Below are positions 1 through 9,035 of a stretch of DNA of 35,041 bases, piece after piece. Under the pieces are notes generated by a model. That model ran no database searches. It was not told where the DNA came from and saw only the letters and a program-made list of their open reading frames with translations. Position 1 is the first letter of the stretch. Every line of letters starts with the position of its first letter. Source of the DNA: a bacterium (GTDB taxonomy: Bacteria; Hydrothermota; Tepidihabitantia; B3-TA06); NCBI GenBank assembly GCA_012517375.1, contig JAAYVC010000014.1, forward strand, positions 1-35,041. The letters are read 5' to 3'. A program made the translations under genes and the position numbers.

Positions 1-17
1 ATATCTATAGAAGAGAC

Positions 18-46
18 TTGACAGACTTGCTCGAATAGTCTATAAT
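18..46 (+). promoter_or_regulatory. Sigma70-type promoter, TTGACA-17-TATAAT
   Basis: A perfect consensus -35 box (TTGACA, 18-23) and -10 box (TATAAT, 41-46) are separated by 17 nt. The first plausible gene downstream begins at 213, so the transcript would have a leader of about 160 nt, including a CTTCTC/GAGAAG inverted repeat at about 65-85. A second promoter lies closer to the gene. Confidence 0.6.
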
Positions 47-137
47 AATCTAGTCGAAAATAGTCTTCTCCAGAATAGAGAAGAATCTTCAATAAGTGAG
101 CCCGGGGTTGCAGGTGGTTCTTGAGATACAACTGCTC

Positions 138-166
138 TTGATACGTGTCGGGATAGAGCCTAGACT
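138..166 (+). promoter_or_regulatory. Proximal promoter of the 213 gene, with an SD-overlapping hairpin downstream
   Basis: TTGATA (138-143) and TAGACT (161-166) are 17 nt apart. The leader that follows contains the perfect 7-bp hairpin TTCCCCG-ATA-CGGGGAA (187-203). Its 3' arm overlaps the first bases of the AAGGAGG ribosome site (202-208) of the gene at 213, so it could modulate initiation; that role is inferred. Confidence 0.55.
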
Positions 167-212
167 ATAGTAGAGGTTAACGTGCATTCCCCGATACGGG
201 GAAGGAGGAGAA

Positions 213-2795
213 ATGAGCACGCTTGTATTATCCATAACAATACTCTTGAACACGGGTGTGATGAAGGATGATTTTCTTGTCAACTCGGATTCACCCAACA
301 AGTGTACGAAAGGCAATGCCTTAGCAGCGCCATCGCCTAGTGGCTGGTTCGTTGCCTGGGAAGACACGAGAAACGCCCGTAACGATGAAAGTGACTTATT
401 CGGCCAGTTCCTTTCGACCGATCTTACAAAATCCGGAAGTAACAGGATGGTCACATCCGATTCGATGCATAGAGAGATTTCTCTTGTGTCTGTTTTTTCA
501 GATAGCTCAGGTAAAACTTACATTTTCTGGCGGGCTGGTGGCGATGCGGGTGAATACTGGCTGAGAAAGGTTTCAGCTTCTGGTCAACTTCTTGGAAAGG
601 ATACCATGCTTTTTGCCTTGGGTCCCTATCACGAAGCCGCCATGGCGATGAACGAAAACGGTGAATACGTTATATTATGGCAGGATGCCGGTTATATGGG
701 GCTTTTGAAGTTCAATGCAGATGGAACTCAGAATGGCAAAGTCCAGCATGTTCTTGAAGGTTCTGGTCTGAATCTGAAAGTATCGATTGCCTCCAACGGC
801 GCGGTTATTGCGGTTTGGAGTACAGAGATAGCGGATACGCTAATGGTATGTGCCCGTACATACAGACCAAATGGCGAACCGCGAGGTGACTGGTTTATGG
901 TTTTTGGCTATACGGAATGGGCTCATGTTCCATGGATCGCATCTCTTGATGTTGGTAGCGATCATTCAGGTAAGTTTGTTATCACATGGATTCTTCGAGA
1001 CGCTTTAATTACAACTCCTTATGTGCTTTATTTCAGAGCTTATCCCTGGGATGGAACTACTAGTGAACCCGCCAAGGCTATTCTCAAGATGAAATCTAAC
1101 CTCACCAGCATTAGCCCGCACAAGATGGCAGTGAGCTGGGACGGAAGCTTCTCAGTCGCCTGGAGTGACCAGCGGAGCGGGCATTACCGTTCTTATCTTC
1201 AGAACTTCTTTGCGGACGGTTCTCTCAGAGGTCAGGAGATGACGATAAGCGAGGAGGGACCTGAGGATTGCTTCCTCAAGGCGCTTGTTCTTCAGGCAGA
1301 TCAGTGGTTTGCAGTGTATTCAAGAACACGAGGTGGGCTTACAGAACTGTATGGACGCAGAGGAATGGTTTACGGCTCAATCATAGGCGACGAGATGCTC
1401 ATAACCGACGATGAAAGCTCGATCTTCGAGACTGGACCGCAAGTACTTGCGGATGACAATGGAAACTTTATCGCCCTCTGGGGCGAGGATTGGCGTTATG
1501 GAGCGTCCTGCTTGCGCAGGTTTTCAAATGAAGATGAATTTTTGAGCGATGTTTTATCGCTAAAGGACTCGTCAGATATCAACAGATTATTGCCCCAATA
1601 CTACGCCCGTACGAGCATGAATCGCAAGAACGGTGAGTTCGTATTTGTTTATAAAGCGACCGGCGATCCTTCGAAAATCCGAGCCCAGCGTTACTCGTCC
1701 GGAGGATACCCGGATAAAAATGAAGTTGCTTTTAAACTGAATGAGTATTCCTATGGTTACTTCAATGTTTCGATGAACCGCAAGGGTAGTTTTGCCGTTG
1801 CCTGGGTTCAAAAAATTGAGGGTTCATCCGTAATCTGCGTTAAACGTTTCGATAAAGACAACCTTGCTATTGACGATTCCGAAATAGTTATGGGCAAGCC
1901 GTCCATTTCGTCTTATTTTTACAATCCGCCTGCTATTGGTTTAAAGGACGACGGAGGTTTTGTAGTCGTATGGAAAGACTTGAGAGGCGGTATATGGATG
2001 CAGCGTTTTCGTTCTACCGCAGAACCCCTTGGAGAAGAGAATATGGTAAATGACGAGGGACCTTCCGACAATTGTCTGAAACCTGCGCTCGCGATTGACG
2101 AGAAAGGCAACTTCTGCATAGCGTGGACCGATTCCGTGTATACGTTCGTCCAGTTTTTTGATGCATTAGGTTCGAAACTCGGATCCAACATAAACACGGG
2201 AATTCAAGCAGGTACTTACACCAGCGTCAGCAACGCCTCTCTCCCCGGGGGCGGTTTTGTTGTCTATGCGACCGATTACTCAAACTCCGAGGATAATCCC
2301 GAGGTCTCAGCCGTATACTATCACTCGGACGGCACTGCCTGGAGCCGCAAGCTTCAGGTGAACGACCCTGATCAATTCTGCTTTCACTACCAGGTAGCGA
2401 ACTACAACTCTGTAGCTACCGGAGGCAACCGCATCATTTACGTGTGGCAGGACAACCGCCGGCACAAGGGCTGGGACATATACGCCAAGATTTACGACCT
2501 CGACATCACCGGCATCTCCGAACCCTCCCCCTCGCCCTCCTCGCCCGTAACACCCGTAACCCACCAAATCGACTTAGAGTCAGGGATAGGCTCGACGATT
2601 ACGCTCCGTTACTCGGACTTTCCGGAAGGCCTCCGAGCATCCGTGTACGACGCATCGGGCAGAAGGGTTGACCAGTTGTACACATCTCAGAAACAGGGCA
2701 CTATCCAATGGGGCCAAGACAGGGCGCCAGGCGTATACTTCATTGTGCCCGAGGCTTTGACGAGACGACCTTTGAAGGTGGTGCTGGTCCGTTAG
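213..2795 (+). CDS. Secreted repeat (beta-propeller-like) protein with C-terminal FlgD/Por-like sorting domain
   Basis: 860 residues. A short hydrophobic N-terminus (about residues 2-16) looks like an export signal. The body repeats units of about 50-70 residues built around a [FI]-x-[VI]-x-W-x-D-x-R core, for example VAWEDTR, VAWSDQR, VVWKDLR and YVWQDNR, the pattern of bladed propeller surface proteins. A proline/serine linker (PSPSPSSPVTPVT) leads to a final domain of about 75 residues (VYDASGRRVDQL, then APGVYF) that resembles FlgD-Ig/Por secretion tails. It is probably exported and surface-associated; no catalytic motif is visible. ATG 213 is supported by AAGGAGG. The linker DNA contains a nonamer repeat shared with the gene at 16154-18961. 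Confidence 0.75.
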   Translation: MSTLVLSITILLNTGVMKDDFLVNSDSPNKCTKGNALAAPSPSGWFVAWEDTRNARNDESDLFGQFLSTDLTKSGSNRMVTSDSMHREISLVSVFSDSSGKTYIFWRAGGDAGEYWLRKVSASGQLLGKDTMLFALGPYHEAAMAMNENGEYVILWQDAGYMGLLKFNADGTQNGKVQHVLEGSGLNLKVSIASNGAVIAVWSTEIADTLMVCARTYRPNGEPRGDWFMVFGYTEWAHVPWIASLDVGSDHSGKFVITWILRDALITTPYVLYFRAYPWDGTTSEPAKAILKMKSNLTSISPHKMAVSWDGSFSVAWSDQRSGHYRSYLQNFFADGSLRGQEMTISEEGPEDCFLKALVLQADQWFAVYSRTRGGLTELYGRRGMVYGSIIGDEMLITDDESSIFETGPQVLADDNGNFIALWGEDWRYGASCLRRFSNEDEFLSDVLSLKDSSDINRLLPQYYARTSMNRKNGEFVFVYKATGDPSKIRAQRYSSGGYPDKNEVAFKLNEYSYGYFNVSMNRKGSFAVAWVQKIEGSSVICVKRFDKDNLAIDDSEIVMGKPSISSYFYNPPAIGLKDDGGFVVVWKDLRGGIWMQRFRSTAEPLGEENMVNDEGPSDNCLKPALAIDEKGNFCIAWTDSVYTFVQFFDALGSKLGSNINTGIQAGTYTSVSNASLPGGGFVVYATDYSNSEDNPEVSAVYYHSDGTAWSRKLQVNDPDQFCFHYQVANYNSVATGGNRIIYVWQDNRRHKGWDIYAKIYDLDITGISEPSPSPSSPVTPVTHQIDLESGIGSTITLRYSDFPEGLRASVYDASGRRVDQLYTSQKQGTIQWGQDRAPGVYFIVPEALTRRPLKVVLVR

Positions 2796-2865
2796 CGATC
2801 AAGTCTCGAAAGAGATATTTACTCTAAAGCTGTAGGGAGCGTAAACACAACAAAAGTTTATGACA

Positions 2866-2893
2866 TTGCATTCCTTAAATAACTGCGTATATT
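2866..2893 (+). promoter_or_regulatory. Candidate promoter of comM
   Basis: TTGCAT (2866-2871), 16 nt, TATATT (2888-2893). The -35 box is weak. The transcript would start near 2900, just upstream of the AGGAGG site at about 2906-2911 that serves the ATG at 2919. Confidence 0.4.
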
Positions 2894-2918
2894 GAATTGA
2901 ATTTAGGAGGAATGCAAT

Positions 2919-4463
2919 ATGCTTGCAAAGGTTACGTCAGCAGGACTACTGGGAATCGACGCATACAAGGTAGAGGTCGAGGTTGACATCGCGCGCGGAC
3001 TGCCTGCGTTTACAACGGTTGGTCTTCCTGACGCTGCGGTCAAGGAATCAAAGGATCGCGTGCTTGCCGCGGTCAAGAACGCCGGTTTTCCGATACCCTC
3101 CTCGCGGATAACGGTTAACTTGGCTCCCGCAGACGTTAAAAAGGAGGGCGCCGCATACGACCTGCCCATAGCCCTGGGCATACTTGCCTGCCGGGGCATC
3201 GTGCCGCTTGAAGCCCTTTGTAAATACATCATCGTCGGCGAACTCTCGCTTGACGGAACGATGCGGCCCGTTCGCGGCGCTCTCTCGATAGCGGCTCTGG
3301 TAAAGGAACTGGGATTCGAGGGGCTCATTCTTCCAAAGGAGAACGCGGCGGAGGCAGCCATCCACGGCGACGGGTTTGTTTACCCCGCCTCATCCCTGGT
3401 CGAGGTAGCGCAGTTTCTTTCCGGCGAATTCGATATCGCGCCTGCCAAGGTCAATGTTGACGAGCTTTTCCGCGAGGAGATGGTCTGGGGCGTGGATTTT
3501 GCGGACGTCAAGGGTCAGGAGCACGCCAAGCGCGCTCTTGAGGTCGCGGCGGCAGGCGGGCATAACATCCTTCTTGTGGGACCGCCGGGCACAGGCAAAA
3601 CCATGCTCGCAAAGAGACTCCCGACCATACTTCCCTCCCTGTCGCTCGAGGAGGCGCTCGAAACCACGCGCATACACTCTGTCGCTGGCGCGCTCGAATC
3701 GGGTCGCGCGCTCGTCGCAATACGTCCGTTTCGCTCGCCCCACCATACAATCTCGGACGCAGGCCTTATCGGCGGGGGGCAGGTACCTAAGCCCGGCGAG
3801 GTGAGCCTTGCTCACAACGGCGTGCTGTTTTTAGATGAGCTTCCCGAGTTCCGCCGCAACGTTCTCGAGGTCATGCGCCAACCCTTGGAGGACGGCAAGG
3901 TCGTCATCAGCCGCGCAAAGGTCACCATAGGCTATCCGGCTCAGTTCACTTTGGTCGCTGCCATGAACCCGTGCCCGTGCGGTAATCTCACCGATCCCGT
4001 GAACGTATGCAGATGCACGCCGCCGCAGATTCAGCGCTACCGCTCCCGTATCTCCGGCCCGCTTTTGGATAGAATCGACATCCACATCGAGGTGCCGAAG
4101 CTTCGCTTTGACGAGATTCGCCGCAGGGAGCAGGGCGAGCGTTCGGAGGACGTGCGCGGCCGGGTGATGGCAGCGCGGAACGTTCAGCTCGCACGCTTCA
4201 AATCCTCCGTGCGCAAGAAGCCCATATACTCCAACTCCCAGATGGGCGCGAAGGACGTGCGAGCCTTCTGCGAGATTGGCCCGGACTCGGAGCATCTCCT
4301 GAAGACCGCGATGGAGCGCTTCGGGCTCTCCGCCCGCGCGCACGACAAGATTCTCAAGGTCGCAAGGACTATAGCGGATCTCGACTCCTCCGAACACATC
4401 AAGCCCCAGCACATCTCAGAGGCCATCCAGTACCGGAGCCTTGACAGGAAGGTGGAGGTGTAG
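2919..4463 (+). CDS. comM: YifB/ComM family Mg-chelatase-like AAA+ ATPase
   Basis: 514 residues, the normal length for the family. An N-terminal ChlI-like domain (about residues 20-150) is followed by an AAA+ core with Walker A GPPGTGKT (221-228) and Walker B LFLDELPE (303-310), then the family signature NPCPCG...CRC before the arginine-finger region [12 protein letters not shown], and a C-terminal Mg-chelatase domain (about 410-510). In characterised bacteria ComM is a hexameric helicase that promotes branch migration during integration of transformed DNA. AGGAGG sits ahead of ATG 2919. The stop codon abuts the next gene. GC content is clearly higher than in that next gene. Confidence 0.93.
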   Translation: MLAKVTSAGLLGIDAYKVEVEVDIARGLPAFTTVGLPDAAVKESKDRVLAAVKNAGFPIPSSRITVNLAPADVKKEGAAYDLPIALGILACRGIVPLEALCKYIIVGELSLDGTMRPVRGALSIAALVKELGFEGLILPKENAAEAAIHGDGFVYPASSLVEVAQFLSGEFDIAPAKVNVDELFREEMVWGVDFADVKGQEHAKRALEVAAAGGHNILLVGPPGTGKTMLAKRLPTILPSLSLEEALETTRIHSVAGALESGRALVAIRPFRSPHHTISDAGLIGGGQVPKPGEVSLAHNGVLFLDELPEFRRNVLEVMRQPLEDGKVVISRAKVTIGYPAQFTLVAAMNPCPCGNLTDPVNVCRCTPPQIQRYRSRISGPLLDRIDIHIEVPKLRFDEIRRREQGERSEDVRGRVMAARNVQLARFKSSVRKKPIYSNSQMGAKDVRAFCEIGPDSEHLLKTAMERFGLSARAHDKILKVARTIADLDSSEHIKPQHISEAIQYRSLDRKVEV

Positions 4464-5627
4464 ATGGAGGAGAAAAAAAGCAAGTTGATTGTTGAAGGTC
4501 GAGTGTTTGAGATTTACGATTTAGGGCAACCAATGAACGAAGCATTTCGCCAACTTTTCTCTTCCTTCTTCAGTAGTCCTGTTCTTAACTTCGAAGAATT
4601 TGAGAAGGCAACCCTTGTATTCTTCGACTCAGTTGAAAACGATGGGACTCTTTCAAAACTCCAGAAAGCATCCAGCCACGATAAATTTTTCTCCAACTTT
4701 ACAATAATGTGGCAATGGTTTTGGAATCAAAGGCGGCTTAGTGATGCCGAGTATTTATGGGAACTCGCGGTAAAACCTGCCTTAGATTGGGAAACCAAAA
4801 ATAAGAATTGTTTAATACATAAAGGAACTGCCTTCTATTTCTGGGGCGGAACGGCCATCCTCAATGGTAATCTCGATAAAGGCTACCTCTTGATGCACCA
4901 GGCATTAGCTGAGGACAAACGAAAACATAGTGATCCAACGACATTGCCAGATACGCCCTCCTTCGTGTTTGTTACCTTAGATTACACGGATCCGCGAAAT
5001 ACTTTTAAAGAATGGACATTAGAACGAGTTAAATTCTTAGAGGAATTACTTAACAAATACCAATCCACTTATAGCAAACATATAACATCGGAAGAGCTTA
5101 GGTCTCGTCTCTTAAGAGGACATCGAGATATATCTTTGATAATTCTTTTTGCCTATACCTTAGCTCGTTTTTATAATCTGGAAAAAACTCCACCCTACGC
5201 CCAAGAGAGCGATTTTGCAGGACAACTTGATACAAACATGCTCTTCGACATTGCCGTAATTATCGAAGCATTAATCAAAACGAAAAGTGGCATCAGGTGT
5301 TGCTTCAAACAGCAAGCTAAATATTTTTCAGATCGAACTTCCCTAGGTTTTTCCGATCGACCTATCGATCAACTTCGCGAAGTCAATACTTATTTTGAAA
5401 ATGATTTTGATTTGACCTTGCGGCAATTGCTTGACGCTCCCTTTAGATTTTGTGATAGTAGTACAGTTTCAATCCCTGGTGGAAGGGATTTAGCGATAGC
5501 TTATGGGATTAGAAATCATGGCGCGCACAACATCTCATCCGTACCTGCAATTTGGGAAAGGTTTACTGATCTTCGCCAGAGTTTGTTCAACGTGCTGTTC
5601 CTCTGTATTGAAACGCTTTACCCTTAA
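4464..5627 (+). CDS. AT-rich hypothetical protein with HEPN-like C-terminal motif
   Basis: 387 residues, no full-length family recognised. The ATG follows the comM stop directly (4461-4463), with a purine-rich GGTGGAGG just upstream inside comM, so translation is probably coupled. The C-terminal third is helical and contains RNHGAH (R350-x4-H355), which fits the Rx4-6H motif of HEPN domains, many of which are ribonucleases in toxin or defence systems. The middle has helical, TPR-like character (about residues 80-150). The gene is visibly more AT-rich than comM and is followed at once by a repeat element, so recent acquisition is likely. A HEPN assignment from one motif is tentative. Confidence 0.6.
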   Translation: MEEKKSKLIVEGRVFEIYDLGQPMNEAFRQLFSSFFSSPVLNFEEFEKATLVFFDSVENDGTLSKLQKASSHDKFFSNFTIMWQWFWNQRRLSDAEYLWELAVKPALDWETKNKNCLIHKGTAFYFWGGTAILNGNLDKGYLLMHQALAEDKRKHSDPTTLPDTPSFVFVTLDYTDPRNTFKEWTLERVKFLEELLNKYQSTYSKHITSEELRSRLLRGHRDISLIILFAYTLARFYNLEKTPPYAQESDFAGQLDTNMLFDIAVIIEALIKTKSGIRCCFKQQAKYFSDRTSLGFSDRPIDQLREVNTYFENDFDLTLRQLLDAPFRFCDSSTVSIPGGRDLAIAYGIRNHGAHNISSVPAIWERFTDLRQSLFNVLFLCIETLYP

Positions 5628-5628
5628 T

Positions 5629-5808
5629 TCGTCATTGCGAACCACCGGAGGGGGTGTGGCTCCGAAGGGTGAGTGAAGCGTACCATCCCATGGTGTTGAA
5701 CCAAAATCATATGGCTCAATCTCACATTTCAAAGATAGTGCAATGAGATAGTTCCGCAAGCGTCACCCTTCGAAGCTTCGCCGCGTCACTCCTCGCAACG
5801 ACAGTCCC
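5629..5808. repeat. MITE-like imperfect inverted repeat in the 5628-6011 gap
   Basis: The left end (GTCATTGCGA, about 5630-5639) and right end (TCGCAACGAC, about 5793-5802) are near-perfect inverted copies. A second matching pair lies further in (CGAAGGGTGA near 5663 and TCACCCTTCG near 5762). No ORF is present, so this resembles a small non-coding nested-inverted-repeat element. A stable CCTCCCC/GGGGGAGG hairpin follows at about 5812-5831, and the rest of the gap up to the 5989 promoter shows only further short repeat-like GC-rich patches. Confidence 0.5.
5664..5692 (+). repeat. Dispersed 29-nt repeat, copy 1
   Basis: Begins GAAGGGTGAGTGAAGCG and ends CCCATG. It matches 6978-7006 over the first 17 bases exactly, and over the remaining 12 with a few mismatches. 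It lies within the inverted-repeat element. Confidence 0.6.
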
Positions 5809-5988
5809 ACCCTCCCCTGTCAAGGGGGAGGTAATTGGATAAAGCCCGCAGCATCCGACATTAAACGGGAAAGTGGTATGAAAGTGAGGTTGCTTCGCCC
5901 TTCGGACTCACGTCCTTCCGGCCTGCGGCCTCCACTCCTCAGAATGACATCTGGAATTTGGGTTTCGCCCCTTCACCCCCGGTCATCC

Positions 5989-6017
5989 TTGACACGCTCG
6001 TCCTTTGCCGCTATACT
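5989..6017 (+). promoter_or_regulatory. Promoter for a leaderless or nearly leaderless dehydrogenase transcript
   Basis: TTGACA (5989-5994), 17 nt, TATACT (6012-6017). Only 8 nt separate the -10 box from the ATG at 6026, and no ribosome site is present, so transcription should begin at or within a couple of bases of the start codon. Confidence 0.7.
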
Positions 6018-6025
6018 GCCTTATC

Positions 6026-6898
6026 ATGGAAAACAATAATATAGAAAAAAAGATATGCCTCATCACGGGCGCGAACGCCGGCATAGGCAAGGCCGCGGCC
6101 GTTCAAATCGCCGAAGCGGGGTACCGCGTCATAATCGGCTGTAGGAACAAGGAACGGGGCGAGGCGGCGCTCAAGGAGATTAAGGAAAAAAGCAAGAGCG
6201 GAGACGTCGAACTGATGATTATCGACATGGCTTCGCAGCGCTCAATCCGTGCCGCCGTCGACGCGCTCGCTTACCGGCAGGTGGACGCGCTGATTCACAA
6301 CGCCGCCGACTTCGACATCAGCAGAAAAACGCCCGAGTTCAGTGAGGAGAATATCGAAACCGTCTGGGCTACCAACCACCTTGGGCCAGTGCTTTTAACC
6401 AATCTTCTTACGGACAGACTGAAGCAAAGCGAGCAGGGCCGCGTGATAACGGTCGCCTCCAAGGGGCTCGTCATGCACCCGTTCCTCAAGGTAAGCCTCG
6501 ACGACCCCGAATTCAAGAACCGGCCGTACAGCGTGGAGAAGGCGTACTACCAGTCGAAGCTCGCGCAGGTGATGTACACGTACTGGCTTGCCGGGGAGCT
6601 GAAGGACACGAGAATAACGGTCAACTGCATCCGCGTCACGAACGTCAAGATAGACATCGAGCGCTATCCCAACCTTTCCGAGAAAATGAAATCCATCTAT
6701 GCGATGAAGAGCAAGTTCGCGATATCGCCCGAGGACATGGCGCGCACGTACACTCACCTGGCGACTTCACCCGATTTGAGCGCGGTCACGGGCAAGTACT
6801 TTGACGAGAAGAACAAGGAGGTCGCTTCCTCCGGCTACAGCAAGGACGCAAAGAACATTGCCGCCGTGATGGATATGACGATGAGGTATCTCAAATAA
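6026..6898 (+). CDS. Short-chain dehydrogenase/reductase (retinol/protochlorophyllide reductase-like)
   Basis: 290 residues from ATG 6026. It has the Rossmann nucleotide-binding motif TGANAGIG near the N-terminus, HNAAD in the position of the family NNAG, and the catalytic Y-x3-K in AYYQSKLAQ. It is therefore an NAD(P)H-dependent oxidoreductase of the classical/extended SDR group; its sequence style is nearest to the retinol dehydrogenase/WW-oxidoreductase branch. The substrate is unknown. A TTG 21 nt upstream would add seven residues, but it lies inside the promoter, so ATG 6026 is preferred. It is transcribed alone between two repeat-rich gaps. Confidence 0.88.
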   Translation: MENNNIEKKICLITGANAGIGKAAAVQIAEAGYRVIIGCRNKERGEAALKEIKEKSKSGDVELMIIDMASQRSIRAAVDALAYRQVDALIHNAADFDISRKTPEFSEENIETVWATNHLGPVLLTNLLTDRLKQSEQGRVITVASKGLVMHPFLKVSLDDPEFKNRPYSVEKAYYQSKLAQVMYTYWLAGELKDTRITVNCIRVTNVKIDIERYPNLSEKMKSIYAMKSKFAISPEDMARTYTHLATSPDLSAVTGKYFDEKNKEVASSGYSKDAKNIAAVMDMTMRYLK

Positions 6899-7507
6899 AG
6901 GGTCGAACACTTCATTAGAAGATACTCCGCTGCACCGCTTAATTGACAAGAATATGGAGGAGTTGGACCGAAGCTTAGAAGGGTGAGTGAAGCGAACAGT
7001 CCCATGTCACAAAGCTAATAACATGCGGTTCCATCCTTAAGACACGAGGAGACTTTCTTCCCACCTTATGAAGGGGGGTGGTCGCAGACCGGTGGGATCA
7101 TAATGAACATTCCCTCCTGGAATAGATTGCTTCACATCCCCGAGGGAGTTTCGTAAAGACATTTCTGATTAACTAGCGCGGTTTTCTCCAAACCTGACTA
7201 CAAACCGTCAACCCTTTATCCCACGAAATTGCTTCGCACTTACGTGGGGAACCCGCGTCTGAAATCGGTCCTGCCGAACGTATGCATCCTAGCGCTCGTT
7301 CGGCCAATGCGGCTTCCAGCCGCCACTTTTGTCCAGTTTCTGTCCGTGATTTCTGACTGCTATTCTTGAATCGCGACTAAGAAACTTGGCGCATATCTTT
7401 AATTCTGGCTTGACAAGGTAAATGATACATGACCACAAAGTGTTAAGCCTGAATACTAAAATTGCGGCGAGCTGCATTCAAATCTGGCATCGAGATGGTG
7501 TCACAGC
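6899..7507. other. Gene-free stretch with repeat remnants
   Basis: No convincing coding region on either strand. The only recognisable element is the 29-nt repeat copy at 6978-7006, followed by GC-rich patches such as AAGGGGGGTGG near 7074 that resemble the repeat region at 5628-5830. A 62-codon minus-strand open frame (7289-7477) has no ribosome site or recognisable motif. Confidence 0.5.
6978..7006 (+). repeat. Dispersed 29-nt repeat, copy 2
   Basis: Second copy of the sequence at 5664-5692, sharing GAAGGGTGAGTGAAGCG and a CCCATG end. The two copies flank the dehydrogenase gene in the same orientation. Confidence 0.6.
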
Positions 7508-7536
7508 TTGACATTAGAGCTAACTCGTATTAAAAT
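7508..7536 (+). promoter_or_regulatory. Promoter of the rpmE-prfB operon
   Basis: TTGACA (7508-7513), 17 nt, TAAAAT (7531-7536). Transcription would start near 7543, about 40 nt before rpmE. The leader contains CTCCCCGCGACGGAACGCCGGGAG, which can fold, and then an AAGGAG ribosome site. Confidence 0.7.
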
Positions 7537-7584
7537 TAAAGCTCCCCGCGACGGAACGCCGGGAGGCAAAAAGGAGATTTAGAA

Positions 7585-7896
7585 ATGAAGGACAAGATTC
7601 ATCCAAAGTACGCAGAAGTGACAGTTCACTGCGCTTGTGGATTTGAATACAAGACATATTCTACGCGAGAGAAGATAAGACTTGACATCTGTTCGCATTG
7701 TCACCCGTTCTTTACCGGCAAGACAAAGATAATCGATAAGGCAGGCCGTGTTGAACGCTTCCGTTCACGCTTCGGTGAAACAAAAGGAACAAAAATCCTT
7801 ACGGCAAAGGAAAAGACCGAACTTGAAGCCAAACAAGCCGCAGCAAAAGCCGAAGCAAAGAAAACGACAAGGCCCAAACGAAGCTCTAAAAAATAA
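7585..7896 (+). CDS. rpmE: 50S ribosomal protein L31 with a basic C-terminal tail
   Basis: 103 residues. The first 70 or so are L31: the N-terminus [12 protein letters not shown] and the zinc-type cysteine pairs HCACG and CSHC, followed by HPFFTGK and a VERF segment. This is the cysteine-containing (C+) form, which binds zinc and sits at the central protuberance of the large subunit. The last 30 residues are a Lys/Ala-rich low-complexity tail, longer than the usual 65-75 residue protein. AAGGAG precedes ATG 7585. It is co-transcribed with prfB, whose start lies 4 nt beyond the stop. Confidence 0.93.
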   Translation: MKDKIHPKYAEVTVHCACGFEYKTYSTREKIRLDICSHCHPFFTGKTKIIDKAGRVERFRSRFGETKGTKILTAKEKTELEAKQAAAKAEAKKTTRPKRSSKK

Positions 7897-7899
7897 CTT

Positions 7900-8989
7900 A
7901 TGAAGGAACGTATCTCAGACCTGGAAGAAAAGTTCACCAGGATTAAGGAGTTCCTTTGACACAGCCGCTTTAGCGGCAACAAGAGATGAGCTGAGGGAAC
8001 GGGCTTCGGCACCTGATTTCTGGAATAACCAAAGAAAAGCGCGCGAAACAATGAGTGAACTTTCGCGCATTGAAAAAATCATCGAGACCCTTGAGCGCCT
8101 TGAAAAGGAAATAGGCGAGGCTGATGAACTTTATGAGATGTTTGCAGGCGATTCTCAGTCGGAAAAAGACCTTTCAAGGACGCTGGATAAAGCCGAGCAA
8201 GAACTTCGCGACCTAGAGATATCGCTTGTGCTCTCCGATCCGAACGATTCAAAAATGGCAATAATGACGATCCATCCAGGAGCCGGAGGTGTTGAAAGCT
8301 GCGACTGGGCGGAGATGCTCTATCGTATGTATCTGAGATACTTTGAGAGGAAGGGATATAAAGCGAATGTTCTCGACTTTCAGCCCGACGATGTTGCGGG
8401 AATAAAGGATGCAACCATTGAGGTTTCAGGCGAGTTTGCTTACGGAATGCTTAAAGGCGAATCAGGAATTCACAGACTGGTTAGAGTTTCTCCATTCGAT
8501 GCTGCAAAGCGCAGGCATACGTCGTTTGTGTCCGTTTTTGTAATGCCCGAGATAGAAGATGTAGAGGTCTCTATTAGTCCTGATGATTTAAGGATCGATA
8601 CTTACCGGGCGGGCGGTCATGGCGGGCAGAACGTCAATAAACTTTCAACCGCTATAAGGATAACTCATATTCCGACAGGCATTGTCGTTCAGTGCCAGAA
8701 TGAACGTTCGCAGCATCAAAACAAAGAGAATGCGATGAAGGTCCTGCGAGCACGGGTGTATGCCTATGAACAGGAAAAAGCGAACAAGGAGAGGGAGAAG
8801 CTGGAGGATGCCAAAACAGAAATAGCGTGGGGACATCAGATACGTTCATACGTGCTCTTTCCTTACCAGATGATTAAAGACCATCGCACCGAACACGAGC
8901 AACACAATGTAGATGCGGTACTTGATGGCGACATTGAGGAGTTTCTCAACGCAACGCTTCTCTGGCAAGCGAGCGCCCGTAAAAGCTAA
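7900..8989 (+). CDS. prfB: Peptide chain release factor 2, expressed by +1 programmed frameshift
   Basis: The gene starts at ATG 7900, runs 19 codons to an in-frame TGA (7957-7959), then continues in the +1 frame from GAC at 7958, giving a product of 362 residues (E. coli RF2 has 365). The full protein has the RF2 stop-recognition motif SPF (about 197-199) and the peptidyl-hydrolase GGQ (about 241-243, in GGHGGQNVNK). It releases nascent chains at UGA and UAA. The zero frame encodes MKERISDLEEKF, the expected RF2 N-terminus, so a start at ATG 8051 would wrongly remove the first domain. There is no clear ribosome site, and coupling to rpmE is likely. Confidence 0.93.
7945..7977 (+). promoter_or_regulatory. 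RF2 autoregulatory frameshift site plus downstream hairpin
   Basis: AAGGAG (7945-7950), UUC, then the slippery CUU-UGA-C (7954-7960): the same arrangement as E. coli AGGGGG-UAU-CUU-UGA-C. The internal SD-like element pairs with 16S rRNA, and slow reading of UGA at low RF2 favours a +1 shift. A short palindrome GCCGCTTTAGCGGC (7964-7977) begins 4 nt after the site; it is not part of the E. coli signal, and any role is inferred. Confidence 0.92.
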
Positions 8990-9001
8990 CAGACCTCAAA
9001 C

Positions 9002-9029
9002 TTGACGCTCCTATATTACAAATTACAAT
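9002..9029 (+). promoter_or_regulatory. Promoter placed for a leaderless transcript from 9036
   Basis: TTGACG (9002-9007), 16 nt, TACAAT (9024-9029), then exactly 6 nt to ATG 9036. No ribosome site is present. Confidence 0.6.
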
Positions 9030-9035
9030 AATACA

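Noticed and set aside
3390-4412. Long antisense ORFs across comM
   Set aside because: They are reading-frame shadows of a GC-rich gene without family motifs.
7289-7477. Minus-strand 62-codon ORF
   Set aside because: No ribosome site, promoter or recognisable protein features; it lies in a repeat-rich gap.
7900-8051. prfB as a frameshifted pseudogene, or a start at ATG 8051
   Set aside because: The TGA lies in a complete RF2 frameshift signal and both frames encode the expected RF2 sequence.
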